This document shows positions 1 to 6,958 of a stretch of DNA of 16,477 nucleotides, piece by piece (the stretch's first letter is position 1; each line of letters opens with the position of its first letter). A program made the translations under genes and the position numbers. Source of the stretch: Actinomycetota bacterium (GTDB taxonomy: Bacteria; Actinomycetota; Acidimicrobiia; Acidimicrobiales; JAHWKP01); contig JAHWKP010000016.1 of NCBI GenBank assembly GCA_019347775.1, forward strand, positions 1-16,477, read 5' to 3'. The notes under the pieces are model-generated. The model was not told where the DNA came from and ran no database searches. It saw nothing but the letters and a program-made list of their open reading frames with translations.

Positions 1-765
1 TTCCTGGGTCAGGGCGAACAAGAGCGCCTGCACGAGCATCAGGTGGAAGGCCCGGGCCTCGGCTGGTTCCGCCCGCTCCGGGACACGTCGGGCCTCGTCC
101 GCGAGGCGGACATCGAGGTTGTACAGAGCATTGGTCAGGTATTCGAGCTGGTCGGGCTCGACGCCAGCCACACCCGCCGCTTCCCCCACGAGTTCTCCGG
201 CGGACAGCGCCAGCGCATCGGGATCGCCCGAGCCCTGGCCCTGGCGCCCGAGGCCCTGGTCCTCGACGAGCCGGTGTCGTCGCTCGACGTCTCCATCCGA
301 GCCCAGATCGTGAACCTCCTCGACCAGCTTCGCAGGGACTTGGGGATGGCCTACCTGTTCATCGCCCACGACCTCTCCATCGTGCGCCACGTGTGCGAAC
401 GGGTCGCCGTCATGTACCTGGGCAAGATCGTGGAGATCGGCGACCGCCACGCCATCTACCGCAGCCCGACCCACCCGTACACCCAGTCGCTGCTCTCGGC
501 CGTGCCCGTACCCGACCCGGCCCGGCGGGGGCGCAACCGCATCATTCTGCGGGGCGGGCTCCCCGACGCCGCTCGGCCACCCACCGGGTGCAACTTCCGA
601 ACCCGCTGCTTCAAGGCGCAGGAGCGGTGCGCCGAGGAGGAGCCGGCGCTGGTCGACCGGTTCGGGCACGGCCATCCCAGCGCCTGCCTCTACGCCGGCG
701 CGCAGGTACGCACCGCCGGCACAGATCCGGATGATCGAGGCGGGACCTACCGTGTGGGTTGGTAG
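1..765 (+). CDS. Oligopeptide/dipeptide ABC transporter ATP-binding protein, 3' part (OppF/DppF-like)
   Basis: This is the nucleotide-binding subunit of a peptide-type ABC importer, which would hydrolyse ATP at the cytoplasmic face of the permease pair. Visible motifs are the ABC signature FSGGQRQRIGIARAL starting near nt 193, Walker B ALVLDEP (nt 253-273), the D-loop SSLDVS, and the H-loop IAHD (nt 361-372). The family's C-terminal extension follows: HPYTQSLLSAVPVPDP, then a Cys-rich tail (CNFRTRC...C...H..AC) seen in oligopeptide/dipeptide transporters. The frame is open to the window edge, so the gene is cut; a GTG at 43 is in frame but would give a protein without Walker A. Residues encoded before about nt 110 do not resemble the usual Q-loop region (QDPxxSLNPR). 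No partner permease is visible. The ATPase assignment is firm; the substrate is unknown. Confidence 0.88.
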   Translation, partial: FLGQGEQERLHEHQVEGPGLGWFRPLRDTSGLVREADIEVVQSIGQVFELVGLDASHTRRFPHEFSGGQRQRIGIARALALAPEALVLDEPVSSLDVSIRAQIVNLLDQLRRDLGMAYLFIAHDLSIVRHVCERVAVMYLGKIVEIGDRHAIYRSPTHPYTQSLLSAVPVPDPARRGRNRIILRGGLPDAARPPTGCNFRTRCFKAQERCAEEEPALVDRFGHGHPSACLYAGAQVRTAGTDPDDRGGTYRVGW

Positions 766-933
766 CTCCTGGCATGCGCACGTCTGCCGTGCTCCAACTG
801 CAGGCTGTCGCTGGCGATGGCAGCGGCCTCACCGTCTCACCACCCGACAAACCAGCACTGGCTCGGTCCCGCGCCATGCGCGGGTGCACCGAGGACGTCA
901 TCATGCCCACCTACCAGGAATCGTCGTCCACCA

Positions 934-1434
934 TCACCTCTTCCTTCCGTGCCGGGTGCCGTTCGGCCGGTGCAGCGCATCGAACGCCGCCGCTGTGGCC
1001 CAGCCGTAACAGAGGTGGGGAATGATGTCGGCGGCCCAGCTCTTGGCCGGCCAGGTCCGGGGGTCGGACACGCCCAGGGCGGCGTACGGCGCGACGGTGC
1101 TCCCCGTCGCCGCCGCGGCGAGCCCCACCCCGGCCAGCCACCGGGGAACGCCACGAAGCCCTCCCGGGCGGAGCAGGCCGTACGCACCGCCGACGGCGAA
1201 CCCGGTGGCGTAGCCCAACAGGGCGCCGATGGCCTCGCGCCGCGACGCCGCCTTCTCGCTGTCGTCGCCTTCGGCCGCCAGCGTCACGCCGGCGAGATCG
1301 GCCATCTTGCCGGCGGTGTCGGCAGGGACGCTGCTGGACGGCCGTCCGCGCACGGCCATGTCGAGGTACGTCACCGTGTTGAGCACGGCGGTGCCGACAG
1401 CTCCCGACACGATTCCGTGCAACAGGTCTGTCAC
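934..1434 (-). CDS. Uncharacterised small actinobacterial membrane protein (166 aa)
   Basis: I recognise the general type but know of no function. The GTG start at 1434 is chosen because GAGGAGG lies about 8 nt upstream and the protein then begins VTDLLHGIVSG; in-frame codons further upstream read as arginine-rich noise. Predicted hydrophobic stretches are residues about 7-27 (IVSGAVGTAVLNTVTYLDM), 68-88 (AIGALLGYATGFAVGGAYG), 99-120 (WLAGVGLAAAATGSTVAPY) and 133-153 (WAADIIPHLCYGWATAAAF). A polar loop rich in Ser/Asp/Glu lies between the first two. Proteins that begin with a Gly/Ala-rich helix followed by NxVTYLDMxxRGRP occur in actinomycetes as hypothetical proteins (recalled, not searched). 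The gene diverges from the GH15 gene across about 305 bp. It is probably an integral membrane protein. Confidence 0.72.
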   Translation of the reverse strand: MTDLLHGIVSGAVGTAVLNTVTYLDMAVRGRPSSSVPADTAGKMADLAGVTLAAEGDDSEKAASRREAIGALLGYATGFAVGGAYGLLRPGGLRGVPRWLAGVGLAAAATGSTVAPYAALGVSDPRTWPAKSWAADIIPHLCYGWATAAAFDALHRPNGTRHGRKR

Positions 1435-1739
1435 CCTCGCCACCTCCTCGGTGCGCCTCGGTACAAACGGTGGGTCTCGGCCGGGACACGGCCGTTGGAT
1501 TGCCGATCTGTCATCTTCTGATGTCCACCTCCGAGCGGTCCAGAGAGCGGGCAGCGATCCCGACCAGCACACGAGAGCCCGCCGTGACCGCATCGAGGAT
1601 CTCGTCGAGCCGGTCGTCAATTTCTCGTGCCACTCAACCGCAGTACCCGAGGGCGCCGAACTCGACCCGTGTGGCACCAAGACCACATGTGGGTACGACG
1701 AGCGGATTGCAGTTGGCAACGACTCCGAGGAGCTGACCG
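1435..1739. other. Divergent intergenic region (305 bp) between the membrane protein and GH15 genes
   Basis: The stretch must hold the promoters of both divergent genes. I see no convincing coding frame. It carries a short inverted repeat, GGCCG-GGACA-CGGCC (1479-1493), and the GAGGAG ribosome binding site of the GH15 gene at 1727-1732. I could not identify a clear -35/-10 pair for either direction. Confidence 0.5.
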
Positions 1740-3542
1740 ATGACCCCGTCTCGGATCGGCGACTACGCGTTCCTGTCCGACGGCCACGCCCCTGCGCTGG
1801 TCTCCATGGACGGTTCGGTGGATTGGTGGTGCCCGCCGCGTGCGGACCAACCGCCGGTGTTCGCCCGGCTACTCGACCCCCACGCCGGTCACTGGACGCT
1901 GGAGGTTCAGGATCGACGGGAGGTGCGCCGGCGCTACCTGCCACAGAGCTTGGTGGTGGAATCCTCGATCACCACCTCCACCGGCGAGGCCCGTATCCGT
2001 GACGCCCTGGCCATGGAGCCTGGCGCCCGTGGCCACGAGGTCGGGCGCCGATCGCCACAGGTGCTGCTTCGTTCCATCGAAGGGACCCGTGGGACGGTAC
2101 GCGTGCGGTGTCAGTTCGCGCCGCGCTTCGAGTTCGGGCTCACGAGCCCACACCTACGACGCGACGGTGATGCCCTGGTGGCTGAAGCTGGTCCGGTGGC
2201 GTTGCGGCTCCGCTGCCCCGTCGCCCTAGAGGAGCGGGACTCGTCGGCGAGCGCGGTGTTCGAGGTCCCGGCCGGTGACCGCTTCTCCTTCTCGGTGGCC
2301 CATGCGACATCACACGACCAACGCCCGTTTGCGGATCCCGAGGTCGACGAGGCGCTGCTCAACGCCGAGTGGGCCTGGGCGTCGTGGGCTGCCGCCCATC
2401 CCGGCTACGACGGCCCGCGTGCGGAGCTCGCTCGAAACAGCGCTCTGGTGTTGCAGGGGCTGACGTTCAAGCCCACCGGTGCCGTCCTTGCCGCTGCCAC
2501 GACGTCGCTCCCCGCAGCAATCGGCGGCACGGACAACTGGGACTACCGGTACGCATGGCTACGAGATCTCAGCCTGACCAGCCAGGCACTGTGGATCGCG
2601 GCCTGCCCCGATGAGGCCGACCAGTACCTCCGGTTCCTGGCGCACGCCGCTGGCGCACCTGCACCGCGCGCCCGCGTGCAGATCATGTACGGCGTCGACG
2701 GCCGACGGGACGTTTCCGAGCACACTCTCGACCACCTCTCGGGGTTCCGGGGCAGCAAGCCGGTCCGAGTGGGAAATGCGGCGTGGGACCAAGCCCAGCT
2801 CGACGTCATGGGTGAAGTCCTCGACATGGCCCACCGCTTCGCCGACCAGCTCCAGCCCCTCGACGATCGGGTTCGCCAGCTCCTCGTCTGGCTCGCCAAC
2901 GAAGCCGCCGACACCTGGCAGTCACCCGACGCCGGCATGTGGGAGGCCCGTGACCGACAGCGGCACTACCTCAGCTCCAAGGCCATGTGCTGGGTGGCGC
3001 TCGACCGAGCCGTGCGACTGGCACCGCAGCTCGGGAATGCGGCTGAGCCGCATCGCTGGGCGAAGACCAGGGACGAGATCCATCAGGTGGTGTTGCAGCA
3101 GGGGTGGAGCGAGGACGTCGGGGCCTTCACCGGCGCCTTCGGCTCCGACCGCCTCGATGCGTCGGTGCTGGTGCTGCCTCTCGTCGGCTTCTTGCCGGCT
3201 GACGACGAGCGTATGCTCGCCACGATCCGTGTCGTCGAGCGGGAGCTCGTACACAACGGCCTCGTCTACCGATGGGACGGGGACTCGAACGGCTTCGTGC
3301 TGTGCACCTACTGGCTGGTCGAGTGCCTGGCACTGGCGGGTGACGTTGACCGGGCTATCCAACTGTTCGACCGTGTGACGGGCGGCGCCAACGACCTCGG
3401 CCTGTTCGCCGAGCAGTTGGACCCGGACACTGGCGAGCTGACGGGCAACTTCCCGCAGGCCTTCTCCCATGTGGGCCTGATCAACGCCGCCTGGCGCCTC
3501 GACGGCGTCGCCCACCAGCCATCGTCGGGGACGGCCGGCTGA
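1740..3542 (+). CDS. Glycoside hydrolase family 15 enzyme (glucoamylase/trehalase type), 600 aa
   Basis: This is an inverting alpha-glucosidase of family GH15, whose actinomycete members release glucose from alpha-glucans or cleave trehalose. ATG at 1740 follows GAGGAG (1727-1732) at 7 nt. The N-terminus RIGDYAFLSDG...GSVDWWCPPR is the family's N-terminal beta-sandwich opening. The (alpha/alpha)6 barrel carries NWDYRYAWLRD (266-276), the general-acid region MWEARDRQRHYLSSKAMCWVALDRA (acid E402) and the general-base region LFAEQLDPDTGELTGNFPQAFSH (base E558). The length matches the approximately 600-residue GH15 proteins of actinomycetes. There is no signal peptide, so it should be cytoplasmic. 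Mycobacterial homologues have been described as GH15 trehalases, others as glucoamylases; the sequence alone does not decide. It faces the oxidoreductase gene tail to tail. Confidence 0.93.
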   Translation: MTPSRIGDYAFLSDGHAPALVSMDGSVDWWCPPRADQPPVFARLLDPHAGHWTLEVQDRREVRRRYLPQSLVVESSITTSTGEARIRDALAMEPGARGHEVGRRSPQVLLRSIEGTRGTVRVRCQFAPRFEFGLTSPHLRRDGDALVAEAGPVALRLRCPVALEERDSSASAVFEVPAGDRFSFSVAHATSHDQRPFADPEVDEALLNAEWAWASWAAAHPGYDGPRAELARNSALVLQGLTFKPTGAVLAAATTSLPAAIGGTDNWDYRYAWLRDLSLTSQALWIAACPDEADQYLRFLAHAAGAPAPRARVQIMYGVDGRRDVSEHTLDHLSGFRGSKPVRVGNAAWDQAQLDVMGEVLDMAHRFADQLQPLDDRVRQLLVWLANEAADTWQSPDAGMWEARDRQRHYLSSKAMCWVALDRAVRLAPQLGNAAEPHRWAKTRDEIHQVVLQQGWSEDVGAFTGAFGSDRLDASVLVLPLVGFLPADDERMLATIRVVERELVHNGLVYRWDGDSNGFVLCTYWLVECLALAGDVDRAIQLFDRVTGGANDLGLFAEQLDPDTGELTGNFPQAFSHVGLINAAWRLDGVAHQPSSGTAG

Positions 3543-3675
3543 GGACGCTGCAGCAGCGGGTGTCGGGAAACATGGGGCGCGCAGCGGCCCTAGAAGCCCC
3601 GCTCGTCGCCGATGACCACGACGTCGCAGGGAATCCGTTCAAAGTCGGGGCAGAGGCCGTCCAGACCGCCGCACC

Positions 3676-5043
3676 TCAGGCGTCCAAGCCCCGTAGGGCG
3701 TCCTCCACCCCTCGGTGGAAGGTGGGGTAGGTGTAGATCATCCGCCGCAGGTGCTCGACGGGCACCTCGGCGTGGACGGCCAGGGTGAGGAGGCCGATCA
3801 CCTCGCCGCCGGAGGGCCCCATGGCCGTGGCCCCCACCAGGACGCCACGGTCGGCGTCGACCACCAGCTTGATCAGCCCCTCGTTGCCCGACTTGTGGAT
3901 CCAGCCCCGGGCGGTCTCCGGCACGCGGGCCAGTCCCACCCGGACGACGAGACCTGCCTCCTGGGCCGCCTCCTCCGAAAGCCCCACCGCCCCGATCTCG
4001 GGATCGGTGAAGGTGACGTGGGGAACGGCCCGGTAGTCCGCCGGTGGCCCCTCCTCGCCCAGGATGTCGGCCACGGCGATGGGTGACTGGTACATCGCCA
4101 CGTGGGTGAAGGCACCCTTGCCGGTGACGTCGCCCACGCCCCACACGCCGTCGGTCACCCGGAGGTGGTCGTCGACGGGCAACCAGCGCTGCGAGTGGTC
4201 CACGCCCACCGAGCCCACGCCGATGGTGGCCAGATCGGCTCGCCGTCCGGTGGCGACGAGGATCTGTGCCCCCGCCACCGCGGTGCCGTCGTCCAGCTCG
4301 ACCGCCACCCGCGCCCCGTCGCGGTGCACCTCGGTCGCCTTGACGCCTACCCGCACGTCGACGCCCTCGCCGGCGAGGACCTCGGCCAGGACCCGCCCCA
4401 CCTCGGGCTCGTCGGCGGGCACCAGGCGGTCCAGGGCCTCGACCACGGTGACGTCGACCCCGAAGCGGGCGAAGACCTGGGCCAGCTCCACCCCGACGGC
4501 CCCACCGCCGAGGACCACGAGCGAGCTGGGCAGCTCCTCGACCTCGATCGCCTCCCGGTTGGTCCAGTAGGGAACCTGGTCGAGCCCGGGCACGGGCGGG
4601 ATCGCCGGCGAGGTGCCGGTGGCGATCACCACGCCTCGCCGGGCACGTACAAGGCGGTCCCCGACGGCGACGGAACCGGGCCCGACGACGCGCCCCCGGC
4701 CTCGCAAGAAGCGGCCGCCCCTGCCCTCGAAGCGCTCTACGGCCACCTGGTCGTTCCAGGTGTCCGTGGCCTCGTCGCGGATCCGCCTGGCCACCGGGGC
4801 CCAGTCCGGTCGCACGACGGCGTCGCCGGCCATGCCACGGACCCGCCGAGCCTCGGCCAGCAGGTGGGCGGCACGCAGCATCATCTTCGACGGTACGCAT
4901 CCCCAGTAGGGACACTCGCCGCCTACCAAGTCGCGTTCGATGCCGACGACCTCGAGGCCGGCCTGGGCCAGCCGCCCGCCGACGTCCTCGCCGCCGGGTC
5001 CCATCCCGAGGACGACGACATCGGTCTCCAACTCCCTCTTCAC
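3676..5043 (-). CDS. NAD(P)/FAD-dependent pyridine nucleotide-disulfide oxidoreductase (455 aa)
   Basis: This is a flavoprotein disulfide reductase related to dihydrolipoyl dehydrogenase and mercuric reductase. It has an N-terminal FAD Rossmann motif GMGPGGEDVGG (13-23), the redox-active pair C44/C49 in GGECPYWGCVPSK, the NAD(P)-binding GGGAVGVE (179-186), the second FAD motif GVGDVTG (302-308), and a C-terminal dimerisation domain. The usual HPTxxE catalytic dyad is replaced by YPTFHRGVEDAL, with Tyr439 at the His position, so it is not a canonical lipoamide dehydrogenase; the natural disulfide substrate is unknown. I chose GTG at 5043 because GGGAG lies about 10 nt upstream and a candidate ECF promoter ends at 5069. 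The in-frame ATG at 5076 would fall inside that promoter and has no ribosome binding site. It lies on the same strand as the sigma/anti-sigma pair, 177 bp downstream. Confidence 0.88.
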   Translation of the reverse strand: MKRELETDVVVLGMGPGGEDVGGRLAQAGLEVVGIERDLVGGECPYWGCVPSKMMLRAAHLLAEARRVRGMAGDAVVRPDWAPVARRIRDEATDTWNDQVAVERFEGRGGRFLRGRGRVVGPGSVAVGDRLVRARRGVVIATGTSPAIPPVPGLDQVPYWTNREAIEVEELPSSLVVLGGGAVGVELAQVFARFGVDVTVVEALDRLVPADEPEVGRVLAEVLAGEGVDVRVGVKATEVHRDGARVAVELDDGTAVAGAQILVATGRRADLATIGVGSVGVDHSQRWLPVDDHLRVTDGVWGVGDVTGKGAFTHVAMYQSPIAVADILGEEGPPADYRAVPHVTFTDPEIGAVGLSEEAAQEAGLVVRVGLARVPETARGWIHKSGNEGLIKLVVDADRGVLVGATAMGPSGGEVIGLLTLAVHAEVPVEHLRRMIYTYPTFHRGVEDALRGLDA

Positions 5044-5068
5044 CCTTTGGCCGCTCCCATGGGAAGGG

Positions 5069-5094
5069 AACCCCATGGGGGATCGTTCTGTTCC
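5069..5094 (-). promoter_or_regulatory. Candidate SigR/SigH-type ECF promoter of the disulfide oxidoreductase
   Basis: On the minus strand GGAAC (5094-5090) is followed after exactly 18 nt by GTT (5071-5069). This matches the GGAAT/GGAAC-N18-GTT layout known for actinobacterial SigR/SigH/SigE-type sigma factors. A start of transcription some 6-7 nt downstream gives a leader of about 20 nt with GGGAG before GTG 5043. The functional match (thiol-disulfide enzyme beside a ZAS-controlled sigma factor) adds weight. The motif is seen; its use is inferred. Confidence 0.5.
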
Positions 5095-5220
5095 GCTTCC
5101 AGACGGACTCGGCGAACGCCCAGGTTCCGGGGGCGAGGCCGCCGACTCAGGGGTGCTGGTGCGACCGCGAGACTCCACGCTGCACCACCAACACCGCTTG
5201 GCCGCCCCTCCAGTGAGAGC

Positions 5221-5517
5221 TCAGGACATGGGCGTGCTGGTTCCCGCCGGTCCCTGCTCGCCGAGGCGCTGGGCGAACGCCCGAAGGCGTTGGAGCGCGT
5301 CGGTGTCCACCTGGTGGGACCGGCGGGCCAGCGCGGCCTTGATCGCCTCGTAGGTCTCTGCCTCGAGTCCGCACCTCCGGCAGTGCTCCAGATGGCGGCG
5401 CACGCGGCGGGCCGTGAGGTCGTCGACCCGGCCGTCGAGGTAGCTCTGGAGCACCTGGGCAACCTCGGCGCAGCTGGCTTCGCCACCGCGCCGCCAGCGC
5501 CCGAACCACTTCCTCAT
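5221..5517 (-). CDS. Zinc-binding anti-sigma factor of the ZAS family (98 aa, RsrA-like)
   Basis: This protein should bind the ECF sigma factor encoded just upstream and release it when its zinc/thiol centre is oxidised, as established for RsrA/SigR. The sequence shows C16 followed by H42-x3-C46-x2-C49 (RHLEHCRRC), the HxxxCxxC signature of zinc-binding anti-sigma factors, in an otherwise helical small protein with no transmembrane segment. The length fits the family (about 90-110). Its ATG at 5517 overlaps the sigma factor stop in ATGA, so the two are translationally coupled. The C-terminus from about residue 65 is divergent and ends in a loose tail. The family assignment is strong; redox rather than another input is inferred from the motif. 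Confidence 0.88.
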   Translation of the reverse strand: MRKWFGRWRRGGEASCAEVAQVLQSYLDGRVDDLTARRVRRHLEHCRRCGLEAETYEAIKAALARRSHQVDTDALQRLRAFAQRLGEQGPAGTSTPMS

Positions 5518-6077
5518 CCTGGTCCCCCCCTCGGCGCCAGACCCGCAGCTGTCAGCCGGTCCCTGATGCGGGCCCGAGCACGGTGAAGTCGGCTCATCAC
5601 CGTACCGACCGGCACACCGACCACTTCGGCAGCCTCCGCGTAGCTCAACCCGTCGATGTCCACCAGCTCCACCACCCGTCGGAACCGGCCGGGAAGGACA
5701 TCGAGCGCATCCATCACGATCCCCTCGAAGAGCCGGCCGACCACCACCGCCTCGGGGGACCCGTGGTCGTGCTCGGCGTCTCTCATGCGCTCGAGCGTGC
5801 CATCGGGGTCGTCCAACAGCTCCGGTCGGCGCCTGCGGGTGCGATTGATCTGGGCGTTGCGCATGATGGTCAGCAGCCAGGCCCGGGGATGGCGTCCGTC
5901 GAAGGAATCGATAGCCCGAAAGGCGCGCACCAGCGTGTCCTGCACCAGATCCTCTGCATCGGCCGGGCGCGGTACCAGCGTGCGGGCCACTCGCAGCAGC
6001 ACCTCGATCTCGGGCATGACGTAGGTCGCGAACGCTTTGCGCCGTTGCTCCTCGGTTCCAGCCGGCACTGCGCTCAC
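5514..6077 (-). CDS. ECF RNA polymerase sigma factor (187 aa, SigR/RpoE-like)
   Basis: This sigma-70 family factor of the extracytoplasmic-function group directs RNA polymerase to a dedicated promoter set. Region 2 spans about residues 19-83, with PADAEDLVQDTLVRAF (38-53) and the -10-binding helix HPRAWLLTIMRNAQIN. Region 4 spans about 117-176, with LPGRFRRVVELVDIDGLSY and the helix-turn-helix GVPVGTVMSRLHRARARIRD. The start is uncertain. GTG 6077 gives VSAVPAGTEEQ, and GTG 6068 is the alternative, with AAGG about 10 nt upstream. An ATG-type extension to 6170 is unlikely because it would run through a candidate promoter. The gene overlaps the anti-sigma gene by ATGA. Its likely control is autoregulation plus sequestration by the anti-sigma factor. 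Confidence 0.9.
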   Translation of the reverse strand: MSAVPAGTEEQRRKAFATYVMPEIEVLLRVARTLVPRPADAEDLVQDTLVRAFRAIDSFDGRHPRAWLLTIMRNAQINRTRRRRPELLDDPDGTLERMRDAEHDHGSPEAVVVGRLFEGIVMDALDVLPGRFRRVVELVDIDGLSYAEAAEVVGVPVGTVMSRLHRARARIRDRLTAAGLAPRGGPG

Positions 6078-6081
6078 CCTT

Positions 6082-6130
6082 GGGCAACCCGCTTGGCGGC
6101 GGCTGGATTCCGCCGGAATGGGCAACCCGC
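6082..6130. repeat. 11-bp direct repeat GGGCAACCCGC in the sigma promoter region
   Basis: GGGCAACCCGC occurs at 6082-6092 and again at 6120-6130, 38 bp apart, and each copy is followed by TGGATTCCGCC or TGGGTTCCGCC. This looks like an imperfect tandem duplication of the sigma promoter. The proximal copy keeps the 18-nt spacing between the two promoter elements; the distal copy is shortened to 12 nt and ends in GGAAC rather than GGAAT. The distal copy could be a decayed promoter or a second binding site. Confidence 0.6.
6086..6111 (-). promoter_or_regulatory. Candidate autoregulatory SigR-like promoter of the sigma/anti-sigma operon
   Basis: On the minus strand GGAAT (6111-6107) is separated by exactly 18 nt from GTT (6088-6086), matching the known SigR-type consensus (G)GGAAT-N18-GTT. 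Only 8 nt separate the GTT from GTG 6077, so the transcript would be leaderless or nearly so, or translation would begin at GTG 6068. The motif is directly visible; promoter activity is inferred. Confidence 0.5.
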
Positions 6131-6288
6131 CGGGGTGGGTTCCGCCACGGTGAGCCGCCGCCAGCACCACCGCATCAGCGAGCTGGTCGGGAGGTGAGGG
6201 TCCGCCTGGCTCTGCTCCAACCCGCCCGTTGCACCAGCGGACGTCGGTGTCCCGTGTGAGGCTTCCACCCTTGTCCCATCATCGCCAC

Positions 6289-6314
6289 GGAATGTCGATG
6301 CGCACCACCGGGTT
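6289..6314 (+). promoter_or_regulatory. Candidate SigR-like promoter of the divergent membrane protein gene
   Basis: GGAAT (6289-6293), an 18-nt spacer and GTT (6312-6314) reproduce the SigR-type arrangement on the plus strand. Transcription would begin near 6321, leaving a leader of about 54 nt to the ATG at 6375. This would make the membrane protein a member of the regulon of the sigma factor encoded back to back with it. Confidence 0.5.
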
Positions 6315-6364
6315 CCGGTCATGTCCATTCCGTGCGAGAGAGCTTCACGCCCTCGCCCAACGGC

Positions 6365-6372
6365 AGGAGGAG
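6365..6372 (+). promoter_or_regulatory. Strong ribosome binding site AGGAGGAG
   Basis: AGGAGGAG sits 2 nt before ATG 6375, with its GGAGG core within a workable distance of the start. It fixes this ATG as the start rather than the in-frame ATG at 6321, which lies almost at the predicted transcription start. Confidence 0.75.
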
Positions 6373-6374
6373 CC

Positions 6375-6908
6375 ATGGCTGAGCGCAACGTGACTGACAT
6401 CGACTGGGCCCGCTGGCTGGCTTGGGGAGCGGCTGCGGGCGTCGGGGCCGGTGCGGCGTTCCTGGCGGTGACCATGTGGTTTGCCACCAGCATGGGGGAT
6501 CCCGCCCGGGGACCCTTGCTCATGATCTCCACCATCGTGCAAGGCGACGAAGCCATGATGAACGGCACGGCAAGCATCGGAATCGGCGTCGCTGTCCACA
6601 TCGCGCTCTCGGCGGTCTTCGGTGTTGTGTTCGCTCTGCTCGTTTCGAGGATCAGGAGCGACGGTGCTCTGGCCCTGGCCGGCGCCCTCTATGGGACCGC
6701 TCTGTACGTGCTCAACTTCAAGCTCATCGCCCCAGCCGTGTTCCCGGTCTTCGAGATGGCCAACCAGCCCTTCGAGCTGGCGGTGCACGTGGTGTTCGGC
6801 GCCGTGCTGGCCCTCGTGCTGATTGGCGTGTCCGGCACCGGTCGTACCGCCTCGGTCCCCGACACGGGGCAGACCGCGCCGGCCAGTGCCCGGACAGGCA
6901 GGATCTGA
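6375..6908 (+). CDS. Four-helix integral membrane protein of unknown function (177 aa)
   Basis: I do not recognise a characterised family. The start at ATG 6375 is set by AGGAGGAG just upstream. Predicted membrane segments are residues about 12-35 (WLAWGAAAGVGAGAAFLAVT), 64-90 (ASIGIGVAVHIALSAVFGVV), 94-120 (GALALAGALYGTALYVLNFK) and 131-151 (FELAVHVVFGAVLALVLIGV), so it has probably four helices. A short polar loop containing QGDEAMMNG follows helix 1, and the tail is a Ser/Thr/Gly-rich unstructured stretch. The gene is divergent from the ECF sigma operon and has its own candidate SigR-like promoter, which suggests a role in envelope or redox stress, but that is inference from context only. 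It is followed by a GC-rich hairpin. Confidence 0.78.
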   Translation: MAERNVTDIDWARWLAWGAAAGVGAGAAFLAVTMWFATSMGDPARGPLLMISTIVQGDEAMMNGTASIGIGVAVHIALSAVFGVVFALLVSRIRSDGALALAGALYGTALYVLNFKLIAPAVFPVFEMANQPFELAVHVVFGAVLALVLIGVSGTGRTASVPDTGQTAPASARTGRI

Positions 6909-6943
6909 CAGGGTCCAATGGCAGGTGCTGAGACGGGGTCCTG

Positions 6944-6958
6944 ACCGGCGCCGCCGGT
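6944..6958 (+). terminator. Candidate hairpin terminator after the membrane protein gene
   Basis: ACCGGC-GCC-GCCGGT is a perfect 6-bp stem with a 3-nt loop, starting 36 nt after the stop codon. There is no T tract, as is common in high-GC actinomycetes, so termination is plausible but unproven. Confidence 0.35.

Noticed and set aside
3590..4915. Long minus-strand open frame overlapping the oxidoreductase gene
   Set aside because: It is Gly/Arg-rich shadow sequence in another frame of a clear flavoprotein. Only its last ~25 residues (..PCDVVVIGDERGF, 3590-3665) look protein-like, and they have no start codon or ribosome binding site of their own, so at most they are a remnant.
4102..5586. Plus-strand frame of 494 codons opposite the oxidoreductase and anti-sigma genes
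   Set aside because: It is the complement-strand shadow typical of high-GC genes: His/Pro/Arg/Gly-rich, no domain, and it crosses two well-supported genes.
6078..6170. Longer sigma factor start at 6170
   Set aside because: It would translate through the candidate promoter and direct repeats, and the added residues do not resemble a sigma factor.
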